DNA of 47,900 nucleotides from Xenococcus sp. PCC 7305. GTDB taxonomy: Bacteria > Cyanobacteriota > Cyanobacteriia > Cyanobacteriales > Xenococcaceae. Position 1 is the stretch's first letter. Every line of letters begins with the position of its first letter. Where the stretch lies: the NCBI RefSeq assembly GCF_000332055.1, contig NZ_ALVZ01000192.1, positions 1-47,900 of the forward strand, in the 5' to 3' direction. Below the pieces are notes generated by a model. That model was not told the DNA's origin. It made no database searches and saw nothing but the letters and a program-made list of their open reading frames with translations. This document shows positions 1 to 7,975 of this stretch, piece by piece. The translations under genes and the position numbers were made by a program.

Positions 1-1
1 T

Positions 2-187
2 TTAATTGAAACAGTCAATGACCAACTCAAAAATATTTCTCAAATAGAGCATTCAAGACACAGGAGTATCTGGAATTTTCTGGTGAATCTTCTGGCTGGA
101 TTAGTAGCTTACTCTTATTTCCCGCAGAAACCTTCTCTTGATCTAGAGCCCAAAGCTTTATCGGCTCTCCCTCCTACTGTTTTTTAA
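2..187 (+). mobile_element. Transposase C-terminal fragment, IS982-like (partial at window edge)
   Basis: An open frame runs in from the left edge and ends at TAA 185-187, giving about 61 residues that start [13 protein letters not shown] and include an [15 protein letters not shown] stretch. This matches my memory of the C-terminus of IS982-type DDE transposases, where an (I)ETVNDQL helix is followed by a hydrophobic helix. The family call is from recall and less certain than the transposase call. The rest lies outside the window, so intactness is unknown. The next gene begins only about 48 bases downstream, so the element end must fall close to its 5' end. Confidence 0.7.
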
Positions 188-234
188 CCCTGATTCAGCA
201 GCTAGAAGATAGAGCCTAATCCATTTTAAATCTC

Positions 235-1386
235 ATGACGCACAAAGCGCCAAGCTTTGCTGAGCGCAATTTATTTTTTAGCGATCGCGTATGGTCTTGG
301 TTTCATCTTGTCGAACTCAGGTTGGTTAGTGCTAATGTTCTTGTTTTGGGAGGAGGCCCCGCAGGGGGAGCTTCTGCCCTTGAATTAGCTCAGGCTGGAT
401 GTGATGTGGTGCTGTTAGAACGGCAGACAACCCCAGGTTGGAAAGTTGGGGAAACTCTGCCCCCAGAAGCACGTGTTCATTTGCAGCGACTAAAGCATTG
501 GGAGAGGTTTCAGAATTCTGGACATTTGCCTTGCTATGGCATTGTCTCCTGCTGGGGAAGTTCGATCCCAGTGGAAAGAGATTTCTTGATGAATCCCTAC
601 GGCCATGGATGGCAACTAGATCGGGCAAAGTTTGAAGGGACTTTGTTGCAAGCAGCGAGGGATGCTGGTTGTCAGGTCTTTTACGGAGCCGAAGTTCAGG
701 CTATCCATCAGTCTCACGAATGGCATCTTGAGACTTCTGTAGGGGAATTTCGGGGGTCATGGTTACTTGATTGCACGGGAAGCAAGGGAATTCTCGCGAA
801 GAAGGGTCTGGCCGGATCGTTTGAGCCATTGCAAGACTATATTTCTCTGTATTGTGTTTTGAGCTCTGCCACCAGAACAGATCGGGATGCGCGAACTTAT
901 GTGGAATCCCATCCTATGGGCTGGGTCTATTCGGCTTTGATGCCCAGTGGGTTAAGGATTATCGCATTTCTTACAGATCGAGATTTGCTTCCTCGGAGCA
1001 TCAGCACCGCAGAATGGTTACAGCAAATAATTGAGGAATGCTCACAAATCCCACGGCTTTTGCAAGATCATGCTTATCCTCAAATTGAAAAAGTCCATCA
1101 GATAAGCGCAGTGTCAGGAAGATATCAGAACTTTGCTGGTTCCCATTGGATTCTGGTTGGGGATGCGGGGATGAGGTTTGATCCGCTTTCTGGCTGGGGT
1201 TCAACCAAGGCGATCGTTTCCGCAGCGGCGGCTGTGCAGATGGTGCTCAAGGGAAGTAACTATCAAGCCAATTGTGAGAAACTTTGGAACAGTTATCTTC
1301 GGCAGTATCGAGATTATTATTTAGCAGAATTACGTTGGCCCGATTCTCCTTTCTGGTATCGTCGGCATCAAATTGTGCTTACCTGA
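235..1386 (+). CDS. FAD-dependent oxidoreductase (LodB / tryptophan-halogenase-like group)
   Basis: A 383-residue flavoprotein. The dinucleotide-binding motif GGGPAGG lies near residues 39-45 and ends in an acidic VVLLERQ strand, as in Rossmann-fold FAD enzymes. It is followed by the VGETLPPEA segment seen in the halogenase/LodB-like group, and near residue 305 by the second FAD signature VGDAGMRFDPLSGWG. The family includes halogenases and maturases that make quinone cofactors in amine oxidases; the substrate here cannot be read from sequence. No partner oxidase is visible. The Rossmann strand normally starts close to the N-terminus, so the first ~30 residues are suspicious: a TTG at 322 (LVSANVLVLGGG) could be the native start, with the longer reading created by the transposon next door. 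Confidence 0.75.
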   Translation: MTHKAPSFAERNLFFSDRVWSWFHLVELRLVSANVLVLGGGPAGGASALELAQAGCDVVLLERQTTPGWKVGETLPPEARVHLQRLKHWERFQNSGHLPCYGIVSCWGSSIPVERDFLMNPYGHGWQLDRAKFEGTLLQAARDAGCQVFYGAEVQAIHQSHEWHLETSVGEFRGSWLLDCTGSKGILAKKGLAGSFEPLQDYISLYCVLSSATRTDRDARTYVESHPMGWVYSALMPSGLRIIAFLTDRDLLPRSISTAEWLQQIIEECSQIPRLLQDHAYPQIEKVHQISAVSGRYQNFAGSHWILVGDAGMRFDPLSGWGSTKAIVSAAAAVQMVLKGSNYQANCEKLWNSYLRQYRDYYLAELRWPDSPFWYRRHQIVLT

Positions 1387-1534
1387 ATAAATAAGACATT
1401 ATTTGAGATTATTAGGTGATTGCGATCGCTGGCAAGAATATTTCCTGATTCAAGCGATCGCATTTTGGTCACGTCTATTCTAAGCAACTCGCAAGTAATA
1501 CAATGAAAAAGAAAACCTCGATCTGAGCATATCG

Positions 1535-1846
1535 ATGTCAACTACATCCAGTACGGAAATTCAACAGCTAAAGGAATTTATCAGCGATCGCTTTAATCAA
1601 CTAGATCAAAAAGTTGATGAGGTCAAACAAGATCTCAAAGATCTGTCTAATAAAGTGGAATCGATAGATAAGAGATTGGCAATTGTAGAAACTAAAGTTG
1701 ATTCTATGGAAAAGAGATTGGTTACTGTTGAAAGTAAGTTGCCTGATATTTCTGAGAAGTTTGGGGAGCTCAAGAATTGGAGACAAATAGCATTAATTAT
1801 TATTGCGGCTGTTTTGGGTTGGTTTGCGAGAAGCGGCAGACTTTAA
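1535..1846 (+). CDS. Small coiled-coil protein with C-terminal membrane anchor
   Basis: A 103-residue protein. Residues ~8-80 are heptad-patterned and charged (LDQKVDEVKQDLKDLSNKVE, then two KRL-(A/V)TVE-x-K repeats), as in a long parallel coiled coil. Residues ~85-98 are a hydrophobic IALIIIAAVLGWFA segment ending in positive charge, consistent with a tail anchor. Such proteins are common in cyanobacterial genomes and mostly uncharacterised; I do not recognise a specific function. An HIP1 site lies inside the coding region (ISDRF). It stands alone between the oxidoreductase and surE. Confidence 0.65.
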   Translation: MSTTSSTEIQQLKEFISDRFNQLDQKVDEVKQDLKDLSNKVESIDKRLAIVETKVDSMEKRLVTVESKLPDISEKFGELKNWRQIALIIIAAVLGWFARSGRL

Positions 1847-2000
1847 CCAATGATGATTATAAATCAAATAGGACTTCTATTCCCTAACCTCGCTAAATAC
1901 CTCACGTTATAGGCAAGTTAGGAGTCTAACAGTGGTAGTACCAATAGATGGTGTAATTTGTTACTTTGATAGCATTATTTCAGTTGAGACAATTAACCCC

Positions 2001-2813
2001 ATGAGCGATCGCAAACCGCTAAATATTTTAATTAGTAACGATGATGGTATTTTTGCTCTAGGGGTGCGAACTCTAGCCGATACTTTAGCCCAAGCAGGGC
2101 ACCAAATTACCGTCGTCTGCCCCGATCGCCAGCGATCGGCAACGGGACATGGTCTGACAATTCATCATCCTTTGCGCGTTGAGCAAGTCTCCTCAATGTT
2201 CCATCCCCAGGTTCAAGCCTGGTCTTGTTCGGGAACCCCTGCCGATTGCGTTAAATTTGCCCTGAGTGCTGTCATGGAGAAAAGACCAGATTTTGTGCTT
2301 TCTGGCATTAACCATGGCCCCAATTTGGGTACAGATGTTTTATATTCTGGAACAGTCTCGGCGGCAATGGAAGGAACCCTCGATGGCATTCCTAGTATTG
2401 CTTTTAGTTTGGCAAATTTCACTTCTGATGAATTTCAGGTCGCAGCTGAATTTGCCTTGAAGTTAGTTGAGAAGTTCAGAGTTGAACCTTTTCCCCAAGC
2501 TCCTTTGCTTAGTGTCAATGTCCCTGCGGTATCAGAATCGGAGATTGCTGGAGTGGTGGTTACCCGCCAAGGTTTACGTCGTTATATTGAAAACTTTGAA
2601 AAACGTTACGATCCTCATGGCAAAAGCTATTACTGGTTAGTCGGCGAAATTATTGAAGATATTCCCCAACCAGAAGACTCTAATTTACCAGCTCATATTC
2701 TCACTGATGTTCAAGCGATTCGCGATCGCTATATTACGATTACACCTTTGCAATATAATCTTACCGATGCAATCACGGCAAAATACCTATATAGTCAGGA
2801 CTTTTTTCAGTAA
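2001..2813 (+). CDS. surE: 5'/3'-nucleotidase SurE
   Basis: A 270-residue SurE, a metal-dependent phosphatase acting on nucleoside 5'- and 3'-monophosphates and short polyphosphate. The start is taken at ATG 2001 ([16 protein letters not shown]) because the family begins a few residues before the ISNDDG metal-binding strand; the frame is open further upstream to 1932, but that extension is not typical. The Asp-Asp pair of SNDDG and the [12 protein letters not shown] loop with its Asn and Asp ligands are present, followed by the [11 protein letters not shown] segment. Length is usual and nothing suggests damage. A MITE has landed just after the stop. Confidence 0.95.
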   Translation: MSDRKPLNILISNDDGIFALGVRTLADTLAQAGHQITVVCPDRQRSATGHGLTIHHPLRVEQVSSMFHPQVQAWSCSGTPADCVKFALSAVMEKRPDFVLSGINHGPNLGTDVLYSGTVSAAMEGTLDGIPSIAFSLANFTSDEFQVAAEFALKLVEKFRVEPFPQAPLLSVNVPAVSESEIAGVVVTRQGLRRYIENFEKRYDPHGKSYYWLVGEIIEDIPQPEDSNLPAHILTDVQAIRDRYITITPLQYNLTDAITAKYLYSQDFFQ

Positions 2814-2823
2814 GATAAATAGA

Positions 2824-2965
2824 GTTTATTCCAATCCCGTTCGGTTAAGCCCCCCGACCCCCAAATTTGGGGGAGAAAGATAACTGAAAGTCCCCCAATA
2901 TTGGGGGATTTAGGGGGCGAATGAAATAACTTGAGAGACTAACCGAACAGTATTAGGGTTTATTC
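2824..2965. mobile_element. MITE-like palindromic element, 126 bp, with 8-bp target duplication
   Basis: Core element 2832-2957. Imperfect inverted ends share GTTCGGTTA (2839-2847) and TAACCGAAC (2940-2948). Inside are two short perfect palindromes, CCCCCAAATTTGGGGG and CCCCCAATATTGGGGG, so the single strand would fold into a long hairpin. The octamer GTTTATTC stands immediately on both sides (2824-2831 and 2958-2965), as expected for a target duplication. There is no coding capacity, so it would depend on a transposase elsewhere. The right duplication abuts the stop codon (2966-2968) of the convergent phosphatase gene. Confidence 0.75.
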
Positions 2966-3292
2966 TTAATCCAAGCGTACATATTTAGGAACTTTCGCTT
3001 TCAGCAGTGATATTAGCTCTGGTTGCATGTACTTATAATTGTCAGGTATTTCCAGGACGGCTAGTTTCTTATCTTTGAGTTGTTTTCTAAACTTCTTAGC
3101 AATTTTAGTGCGATGACTTTGTTCCATGACAAGAATAATATCAGCCCATTCGATAAGATCACCAGAAATTGGTGTAAATGCATCTTTGTTTGTCCCCGCA
3201 GCAATTGCTTCGACATTATCATATTCAGAAAATACTGTTTCTGCGGTGGGGCTTCGTAGTTTATTTTCACTACAAACAAATAACAATTTCAT
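2966..3292 (-). CDS. Low-molecular-weight protein-tyrosine-phosphatase-like protein
   Basis: A 108-residue protein beginning MKLLFVCSENKLRSPTAE. The CX5R phosphate-binding loop (Cys7 to Arg13, then Ser-Pro) sits right after the first beta strand, as in the low-molecular-weight tyrosine phosphatase fold. It is shorter than the ~150-residue classical enzymes and matches the small cyanobacterial/bacterial group annotated as predicted protein tyrosine phosphatases. The usual C-terminal general-acid DP motif is not obvious; IPDNY near residue 82 is the nearest candidate. It is transcribed toward surE and diverges from the toxin-antitoxin pair. Confidence 0.75.
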   Translation of the reverse strand: MKLLFVCSENKLRSPTAETVFSEYDNVEAIAAGTNKDAFTPISGDLIEWADIILVMEQSHRTKIAKKFRKQLKDKKLAVLEIPDNYKYMQPELISLLKAKVPKYVRLD

Positions 3293-3419
3293 GAATAGCT
3301 TATTTATGTAGTTTTTAATTTGGGATATATGCGATCGCTCAATAACTTTAAAATAATAGTCTTTTTGTCTTCTATCAAGCTTGATATCATAAGAGCAAAA
3401 CTATTATTAAAAATTACAA

Positions 3420-3671
3420 ATGAAAGTTAAAGTCACAGAACAAGGTATTGTGATTCCGAAAGAGTTGTTGGCCGGTTTAGAAGAGGTTGAAATCTTTCAA
3501 GAAGAGAATCAGATAATAGTCAAACCTTCTTTAAAGAATCAAAACCCTTTAGAGCAACAAAATAAAAAAGATAAAGCTGAGTTGCATTATGATCCTTTGA
3601 ATAACTTTATTGGTTCTGTTTCTGATGGAAGTTTAGCTCAAAATATTGATAGGGAACTATATGAGAGCTAA
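3420..3671 (+). CDS. AbrB/MazE-like antitoxin of a PIN toxin pair
   Basis: An 83-residue acidic protein. Residues 1-36 (VKVTEQGIVIPKELLAGLEEVEIFQEENQIIVKPS) have the swapped-hairpin AbrB/SpoVT pattern of alternating strands around a GxVxIPKELL core. The remainder is polar and likely disordered, as expected for the toxin-neutralising tail. It overlaps the downstream PIN gene by 11 bases (ATG 3661 before TAA 3669-3671), the usual coupling of antitoxin and toxin, so autoregulation by the pair at the promoter upstream of 3420 is plausible. Confidence 0.75.
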   Translation: MKVKVTEQGIVIPKELLAGLEEVEIFQEENQIIVKPSLKNQNPLEQQNKKDKAELHYDPLNNFIGSVSDGSLAQNIDRELYES

Positions 3672-4101
3672 GCTGTTTGTTGATACTTGGGGATGGTTGA
3701 CTTTAAACGATCAAAGAGAATCTCAGCATCAAAAAGTTGTTGAATTGTATAAATCTTTTCGTTCTCAAGCAGGAGAAATTTACACAACCGATTATGTGTT
3801 AGACGAAACCTTTACATTATTTTTCAAGCGTCTGATTTCTAAACAAGCACAGCGTTCAATGACAATTCTAATTAATGTATTTAAAGAAGAAAATTTTAAC
3901 CTAATTCGGATTACACCAGAGAGATTTGCTCAAACTCAAGCTTTACGTATCAAATACATTGACAAGCCGCAAATTTCTTTCACTGATTTGACTTCAATGG
4001 TAGTAATGAAAGAGTTTGGTATTGAAGCTGTGTTAACTGGTGATTCTCATTTCACTCAAGTAGGAATGGGATTTCAAAAAACACCTGAAACTTTTGGATG
4101 A
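3661..4101 (+). CDS. PIN-domain ribonuclease, toxin of a type II pair
   Basis: A 146-residue PIN domain starting MRAKLFVDTWGW. The start at 3661 is preferred to the upstream ATG at 3646 because the first strand and its catalytic Asp (LFVDTWG) then lie at the N-terminus, and the overlap with the antitoxin is short. The acidic set is visible: Asp in FVDTW, Glu in VLDETFT, Asp in SFTDLTS and Asp in LTGDSHFT. PIN toxins cleave RNA with Mg or Mn. All acidic positions are present, so the toxin looks intact. Confidence 0.82.
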   Translation: MRAKLFVDTWGWLTLNDQRESQHQKVVELYKSFRSQAGEIYTTDYVLDETFTLFFKRLISKQAQRSMTILINVFKEENFNLIRITPERFAQTQALRIKYIDKPQISFTDLTSMVVMKEFGIEAVLTGDSHFTQVGMGFQKTPETFG

Positions 4102-4110
4102 TCGTACTTG

Positions 4111-4419
4111 TCAATTTGTCAATCCTTTATTTACCGAAAGAAATATTAAATTTTGGATGTGATTACCCTGCTTTATTAGCTCCAATTCTTCCTCTTTCAA
4201 TCGTTCCTGATACCTAGTTTTTTCTTGATATGGAACAGGGTGTTCAATTCGGTCATTTTTTTCATCAGGAAGCCTTGAAGTACTTTCATTATTTTCTTTT
4301 TCTACTTGTTCTTGCTGTTTTCTCTGCTTCTCCTTCTATTTTATTCTTGTCTGATATTTAGAAGCAAGAATTGGCTGTTCAATTCTTCTTATATCTTCAG
4401 TTTTAATACGAAGAGATTG
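4111..4419 (-). pseudogene. Decayed coding remnant with two repeated units, in-frame stop, no start
   Basis: Reading the minus strand from 4419 gives QSLRIKTEDIRRIEQPILASKYQTRIK, a TAG (4336-4338), then KEKQRKQQEQVEKENNES and NDRIEHPVPYQEKTRYQERLKEEELE before TGA at 4111-4113. The two RIE(Q/H)P...YQ-(T/E)-R-(I/L)-K segments on either side of the stop are recognisably repeats in the same frame, which is unlikely in random spacer. No start codon exists in the frame. I do not recognise the family. It fills most of the 416-base gap between the PIN toxin and the radical SAM gene. Confidence 0.5.
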
Positions 4420-4517
4420 CTATAAATTGTTTATTTGAATTTTGAGTAGAAAAATTAAAAATACGACAATCTTTTAAGAGATAAGATAAATGTTCAATGA
4501 TTAATGTTTAATGTTCA

Positions 4518-5846
4518 ATGTTAAAGCCTGCCAAAATAACTAAAATACTACCAGATTCTATTGGCTTAGAAATGGGTTTTGAACCAGGAGATGCGATCGC
4601 ATCGATTAATGGCACAAAACCTCGTGATCTCATTGATTATCAATTTCTTTGTGCTGACGAATATTTGGAACTCGAAGTCATCGATGCTCAAGGTGTAACC
4701 CATAACCTAGAGCTAGAAAAAGACTATGATACCGATTTGGGTCTAGAATTTGAAACCGCATTATTTGATGGTCTGATTCAATGTAACAATCGCTGTCCTT
4801 TTTGCTTTATCGATCAGCAACCCCCAGGAAAAAGAGAAAGCCTTTACTTTAAAGATGATGATTATCGCTTAAGTTTTCTATATGGCAGTTATCTGACTCT
4901 GACAAATCTGAGCGATCGCGAATGGCAAAGAATTGAACAAATGCGGCTTTCGCCTCTCTATGTTTCGGTTCATGCGACCGAACCTGAGATTAGAACTCGG
5001 TTACTCAAAAATTCTCGGGCGGGACAAATCCTGGCTCAGTTGCAATGGTTTCAAGAGCGACGCTTACAAATTCATGCTCAAGTTGTAGTCTGTCCCGGAA
5101 TCAATGATGGTTCCCATTTGACTCAAACCCTCACCGATTTAGCTAAGTTCCATACAGGAGAGATTCCAGCAGTGGCCTCGATCGCAGTTGTACCTGTTGG
5201 CCTGACCCGTTTTCGCCCTACAGAAGATGAATTAATCCCCGTCAGCAAAGAAAAGGCGATCGAAGTCATTGAGCAAGTACAAACGATGCAAGCTCAATTT
5301 CAGTCGGAATTTGGCTCTAATGTGGCCTGGCTGGCTGATGAATGGTTCCTGATTGCCGAACAAGATTTGCCCCCCGAATCTCACTATGAAGATTATCCCC
5401 AGATAGGTAATGGTGTTGGCTCAATTCGTCTATTTCTCAAAGAGTTTCAGCACACTGCCGAGAGAATGTTGCCTAGCAAGATCGAAAATCCCCGCAATCT
5501 GACTTGGATCGTAGGGAATGCTGTGGCTAAAGCTTTTCAACCATTGGTTGCCCAGTTAAATGCTGTGGAAGGATTAGCTGTTAATCTGGTGGCTTTGCGC
5601 AGTGAATATTGGGGACAAGAAATTACTGTGACAGGTTTGTTAACAGGACAAGATATTTTGGCTGGTTTGTCAGGAAAGGATTTAGGAGATGGAATTTTAT
5701 TACCTTCTCTGATGTTAAAACATGGCGATACCAGATTTTTGGATGATTTAACCGTAGAAGAAATTAGCAATAAATTGAATATTCCATTTTTTCCTGTAGC
5801 TAGTGTCACGGAATTAATTAATACTTGTCTCTTAGCGGATAACTAA
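4518..5846 (+). CDS. PDZ / radical-SAM FeS protein (DUF512 family, cyanobacterial)
   Basis: 442 residues. Residues 1-65 resemble a PDZ domain (GLEMGFEPGDAIASINGTKP). A Cys cluster C-x3-C-x2-C at about residues 89, 93 and 96 (QCNNRCPFCF) is the radical-SAM type [4Fe-4S] motif, followed by IDQQPPGKRESLYFKDDDYR, a signature I associate with this conserved family. The C-terminal half is the DUF512 region. The family is annotated as a putative FeS oxidoreductase conserved in cyanobacteria and has relatives in clostridia; the reaction is unknown. The start at 4518 is preceded by a run of near-repeats of AATGTTCAATG. Confidence 0.88.
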   Translation: MLKPAKITKILPDSIGLEMGFEPGDAIASINGTKPRDLIDYQFLCADEYLELEVIDAQGVTHNLELEKDYDTDLGLEFETALFDGLIQCNNRCPFCFIDQQPPGKRESLYFKDDDYRLSFLYGSYLTLTNLSDREWQRIEQMRLSPLYVSVHATEPEIRTRLLKNSRAGQILAQLQWFQERRLQIHAQVVVCPGINDGSHLTQTLTDLAKFHTGEIPAVASIAVVPVGLTRFRPTEDELIPVSKEKAIEVIEQVQTMQAQFQSEFGSNVAWLADEWFLIAEQDLPPESHYEDYPQIGNGVGSIRLFLKEFQHTAERMLPSKIENPRNLTWIVGNAVAKAFQPLVAQLNAVEGLAVNLVALRSEYWGQEITVTGLLTGQDILAGLSGKDLGDGILLPSLMLKHGDTRFLDDLTVEEISNKLNIPFFPVASVTELINTCLLADN

Positions 5847-5996
5847 TGTTTATTGTCTTGTCTGAAGTAAATCAGAACTGGTATTGCGATCGCCATGGTC
5901 ATAGTATTCCCAAATCAAAACCGGACAACGGTTACCAATTCTAGAAACTCCATGTCAATATTAGTGACACAGCATTGAATAACCGAGGTATGATTC

Positions 5997-6599
5997 ATGG
6001 GCATCAATTTGCAGAAAGGGCAACGCATTTCTTTATCCAAAGAAGCCCCAGGCTTGAAGCAGTTACAATGCGGTTTAGGTTGGGATGTGAGAAAAAAAAC
6101 TGGCGGCGGATTTTTTGGGTCTTTCAGTGGGGCTAAAAACTTTGACCTCGATGCCTCCGTGGTCTGTCTTGATGAAAATGATAAAATGAGCAACAGCAAA
6201 GATTTAGTTTATTTTGGTAACTTAACCCATCCATCTAGAGCAATTATTCATCGAGGAGATAACTTGACAGGTGCGGGAGAAGGGGATGATGAAGTGGTGA
6301 TGGTCGATTTGACGAAGATTCCTGCTAATATTGCTAAGTTAGTTTTTGTGGTGAATATTTACCATGCGGCCAAACGGAAACAAGATTTTTCCCAGGTAGC
6401 AAATGCTTTTGTGCGCCTTGTTGATTCCTCGAACAACAAAGAATTAGCTCGTTACAATCTTTCTGGTAGTGACTATTTAGGCATGACCAGTATGGTTCTG
6501 GCAGAAGTTTATCGCCGTAATGATGAGTGGAAAATGGCTGCGATCGGCGAGGGATTACAACTTGATGGCCTCAAGGAAATTACTAAGAAATATAGTTAG
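5997..6599 (+). CDS. TerD-family protein
   Basis: A 200-residue TerD domain protein. It begins MGINLQKGQRISLSKEAPGL and carries the calcium-binding style segment NFDLDASVVCLDEN, then GEGDDEVVMVDLTKIP, all hallmarks of TerD/TerE/CABP1 proteins. The family is linked to tellurite, phage and general envelope stress; the precise role in cyanobacteria is unknown. It is a single gene here, with no TerC or other ter genes beside it, so a tellurite-resistance role should not be assumed. A GAGG lies just upstream of the ATG. Confidence 0.9.
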   Translation: MGINLQKGQRISLSKEAPGLKQLQCGLGWDVRKKTGGGFFGSFSGAKNFDLDASVVCLDENDKMSNSKDLVYFGNLTHPSRAIIHRGDNLTGAGEGDDEVVMVDLTKIPANIAKLVFVVNIYHAAKRKQDFSQVANAFVRLVDSSNNKELARYNLSGSDYLGMTSMVLAEVYRRNDEWKMAAIGEGLQLDGLKEITKKYS

Positions 6600-6611
6600 T
6601 AACTCTACTCG

Positions 6612-6659
6612 GGGGTCAAGAGTCAAGAGTCAAGAGTCAAAAGTCAAAAGTCAAAAGTT
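6612..6659 (+). repeat. Heptamer tandem tract, AGTCAAG then AGTCAAA
   Basis: Three copies of AGTCAAG run directly into three of AGTCAAA, starting about 12 bases after the TerD stop and ending before a T-run. Two sequence classes in blocks suggest expansion of a variant unit. It resembles the short tandemly repeated repetitive sequences described from heterocystous cyanobacteria. Confidence 0.85.
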
Positions 6660-6728
6660 TGAACTTTTTTTTAACTAACTCGGAAAGTCATTTAACTTTA
6701 AAAGTAACTCACAAGGAGAATAATTCGA

Positions 6729-7367
6729 TTGCCTAAAGCTCGTATCCGTCAGCATGTTAATCCCTTAAGTCGCAAATTTCAAAATCACATCAAGCTTCCT
6801 GATTGGAACGAAATATATAGTAATCTAAATCTTCCTTTTCATCTTGATATTGGTTGTGCGAGGGGAGATTTCTTGTTGAAAATGGCTCAATTACAATCGG
6901 ATACAAATTTTTTAGGCATCGAGATTCGCCGTACTCTTGTTGAAATAGCTAATAATGAGAAAACAGAATTAGGGTTAACTAATCTCTATTATCTTTTTGG
7001 TAGCATGAACTATTATGCAGAAACCTTGCTACCTTCTTTGCCCAAAAATAGTCTCCAGTTTGTTTCAATTCAATTTCCTGATCCCTGGTTCAAACGAAGA
7101 CATAACAAACGTCGAGTAGTGCAACCAGAATTAGTCACAATATTAGTTGATTATTTAGCAGCGGGGGGCAACATTTTTCTGCAATCTGATATCGAAGAAG
7201 TTGCTCTAGAAATGCGACAACGCTTCGCCGAAAGCTCTCTACTAACTGTTCAACATCAAGACTTTTGGTTAGCCGAAAATCCCTTGCCAGTACCCACCGA
7301 AAGAGAAGCATATGTGCTTGAGGATGACAAGCCCGTTTATCGAGTCTTATTCAAGAAAGAAAGTTAA
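6729..7367 (+). CDS. trmB: tRNA (guanine-N7-)-methyltransferase TrmB
   Basis: 212 residues; catalyses m7G46 formation in tRNA using S-adenosylmethionine. The SAM-binding strand is HLDIGCARGDFLL (residues ~36-48), and the family signature FPDPWFKRRHNKRR (near residue 117) supplies tRNA-binding and catalytic residues. A TTG start at 6729 (LPKARIRQHVNPL) is used; an AAGGAG lies about 11 bases upstream and there is no better in-frame ATG before the conserved RxRQHVNP segment. It is monocistronic as far as can be seen. Confidence 0.95.
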   Translation: MPKARIRQHVNPLSRKFQNHIKLPDWNEIYSNLNLPFHLDIGCARGDFLLKMAQLQSDTNFLGIEIRRTLVEIANNEKTELGLTNLYYLFGSMNYYAETLLPSLPKNSLQFVSIQFPDPWFKRRHNKRRVVQPELVTILVDYLAAGGNIFLQSDIEEVALEMRQRFAESSLLTVQHQDFWLAENPLPVPTEREAYVLEDDKPVYRVLFKKES

Positions 7368-7567
7368 TTTCAAGTCCCAATATCCATCAAAGAAACATGG
7401 GTCAAAAACATGCAGCCCCAATAGTTCTTGTTTAAAGACTGAATTTAAAACCCTAACGAGTTGGGATTTGGGGTTTTAGGGGCTTAGGGAATAATAACAG
7501 CTAGATTTCCCTAGTTCCCTGCACCTCTATTTCCCTAAACGAAAAGCATTGCATGCCGCCCAGCATC

Positions 7568-7918
7568 TCATTTCAATTCTTGTTGAGGGCTATCTTCCAA
7601 GAAATCAGAAATCGGGATTTCCTTCCCAGTTTCATCAACAATTTTTAGATCGACCGTATTAAACTGAAGAATATCCGTATGAGAATAACGTTCTGGACGA
7701 GTTAAAATCTCCCTTTCTCTTTCCATATTACGCCGTCCTTCTTCAAAGAAACGATCAGCTGCTGTTGGAGTAAACAAGCCATTAATATCAGATGGTCTGA
7801 AATTCGGTAAAGAACTTTGTGCTTTGGCTGTGCTAATCGCCCCCACAATCACTAAGAAAACCGCGATCGCGAAGGAAGTACCCAAAAAAGAAACAAAATG
7901 TAGAGCATTAGTTTTCAT
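7568..7918 (-). CDS. Small exported protein of unknown function
   Basis: A 116-residue protein with a clear signal peptide: a short basic start, a hydrophobic stretch at about residues 9-30 (FLGTSFAIAVFLVIVGAIS) and a likely cleavage after AKA. The mature part is hydrophilic, with an RNMEREREILTRPER helix and an ending DLKIVDETGKEIPISDF. I recognise no domain. It lies 57 bases upstream of the convergent-free end of the glycosyltransferase gene on the same strand, so it could be co-transcribed with ssb and the glycosyltransferase. Confidence 0.7.
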   Translation of the reverse strand: MKTNALHFVSFLGTSFAIAVFLVIVGAISTAKAQSSLPNFRPSDINGLFTPTAADRFFEEGRRNMEREREILTRPERYSHTDILQFNTVDLKIVDETGKEIPISDFLEDSPQQELK

Positions 7919-7975
7919 ATTGTCCTCCCGCCACTATAGGGAATGACATCTCTATAACCATTGTACCAACTATAT

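Noticed and set aside
5997..6599. Tellurite-resistance operon
   Set aside because: A single TerD-family gene without TerB, TerC or other partners does not support the resistance label.
7447..7477. AAAACCC/GGGTTTT inverted repeat after trmB as a terminator
   Set aside because: The stem is 7 bp with a loop of about 17 bases and no T-run follows; too weak to annotate.
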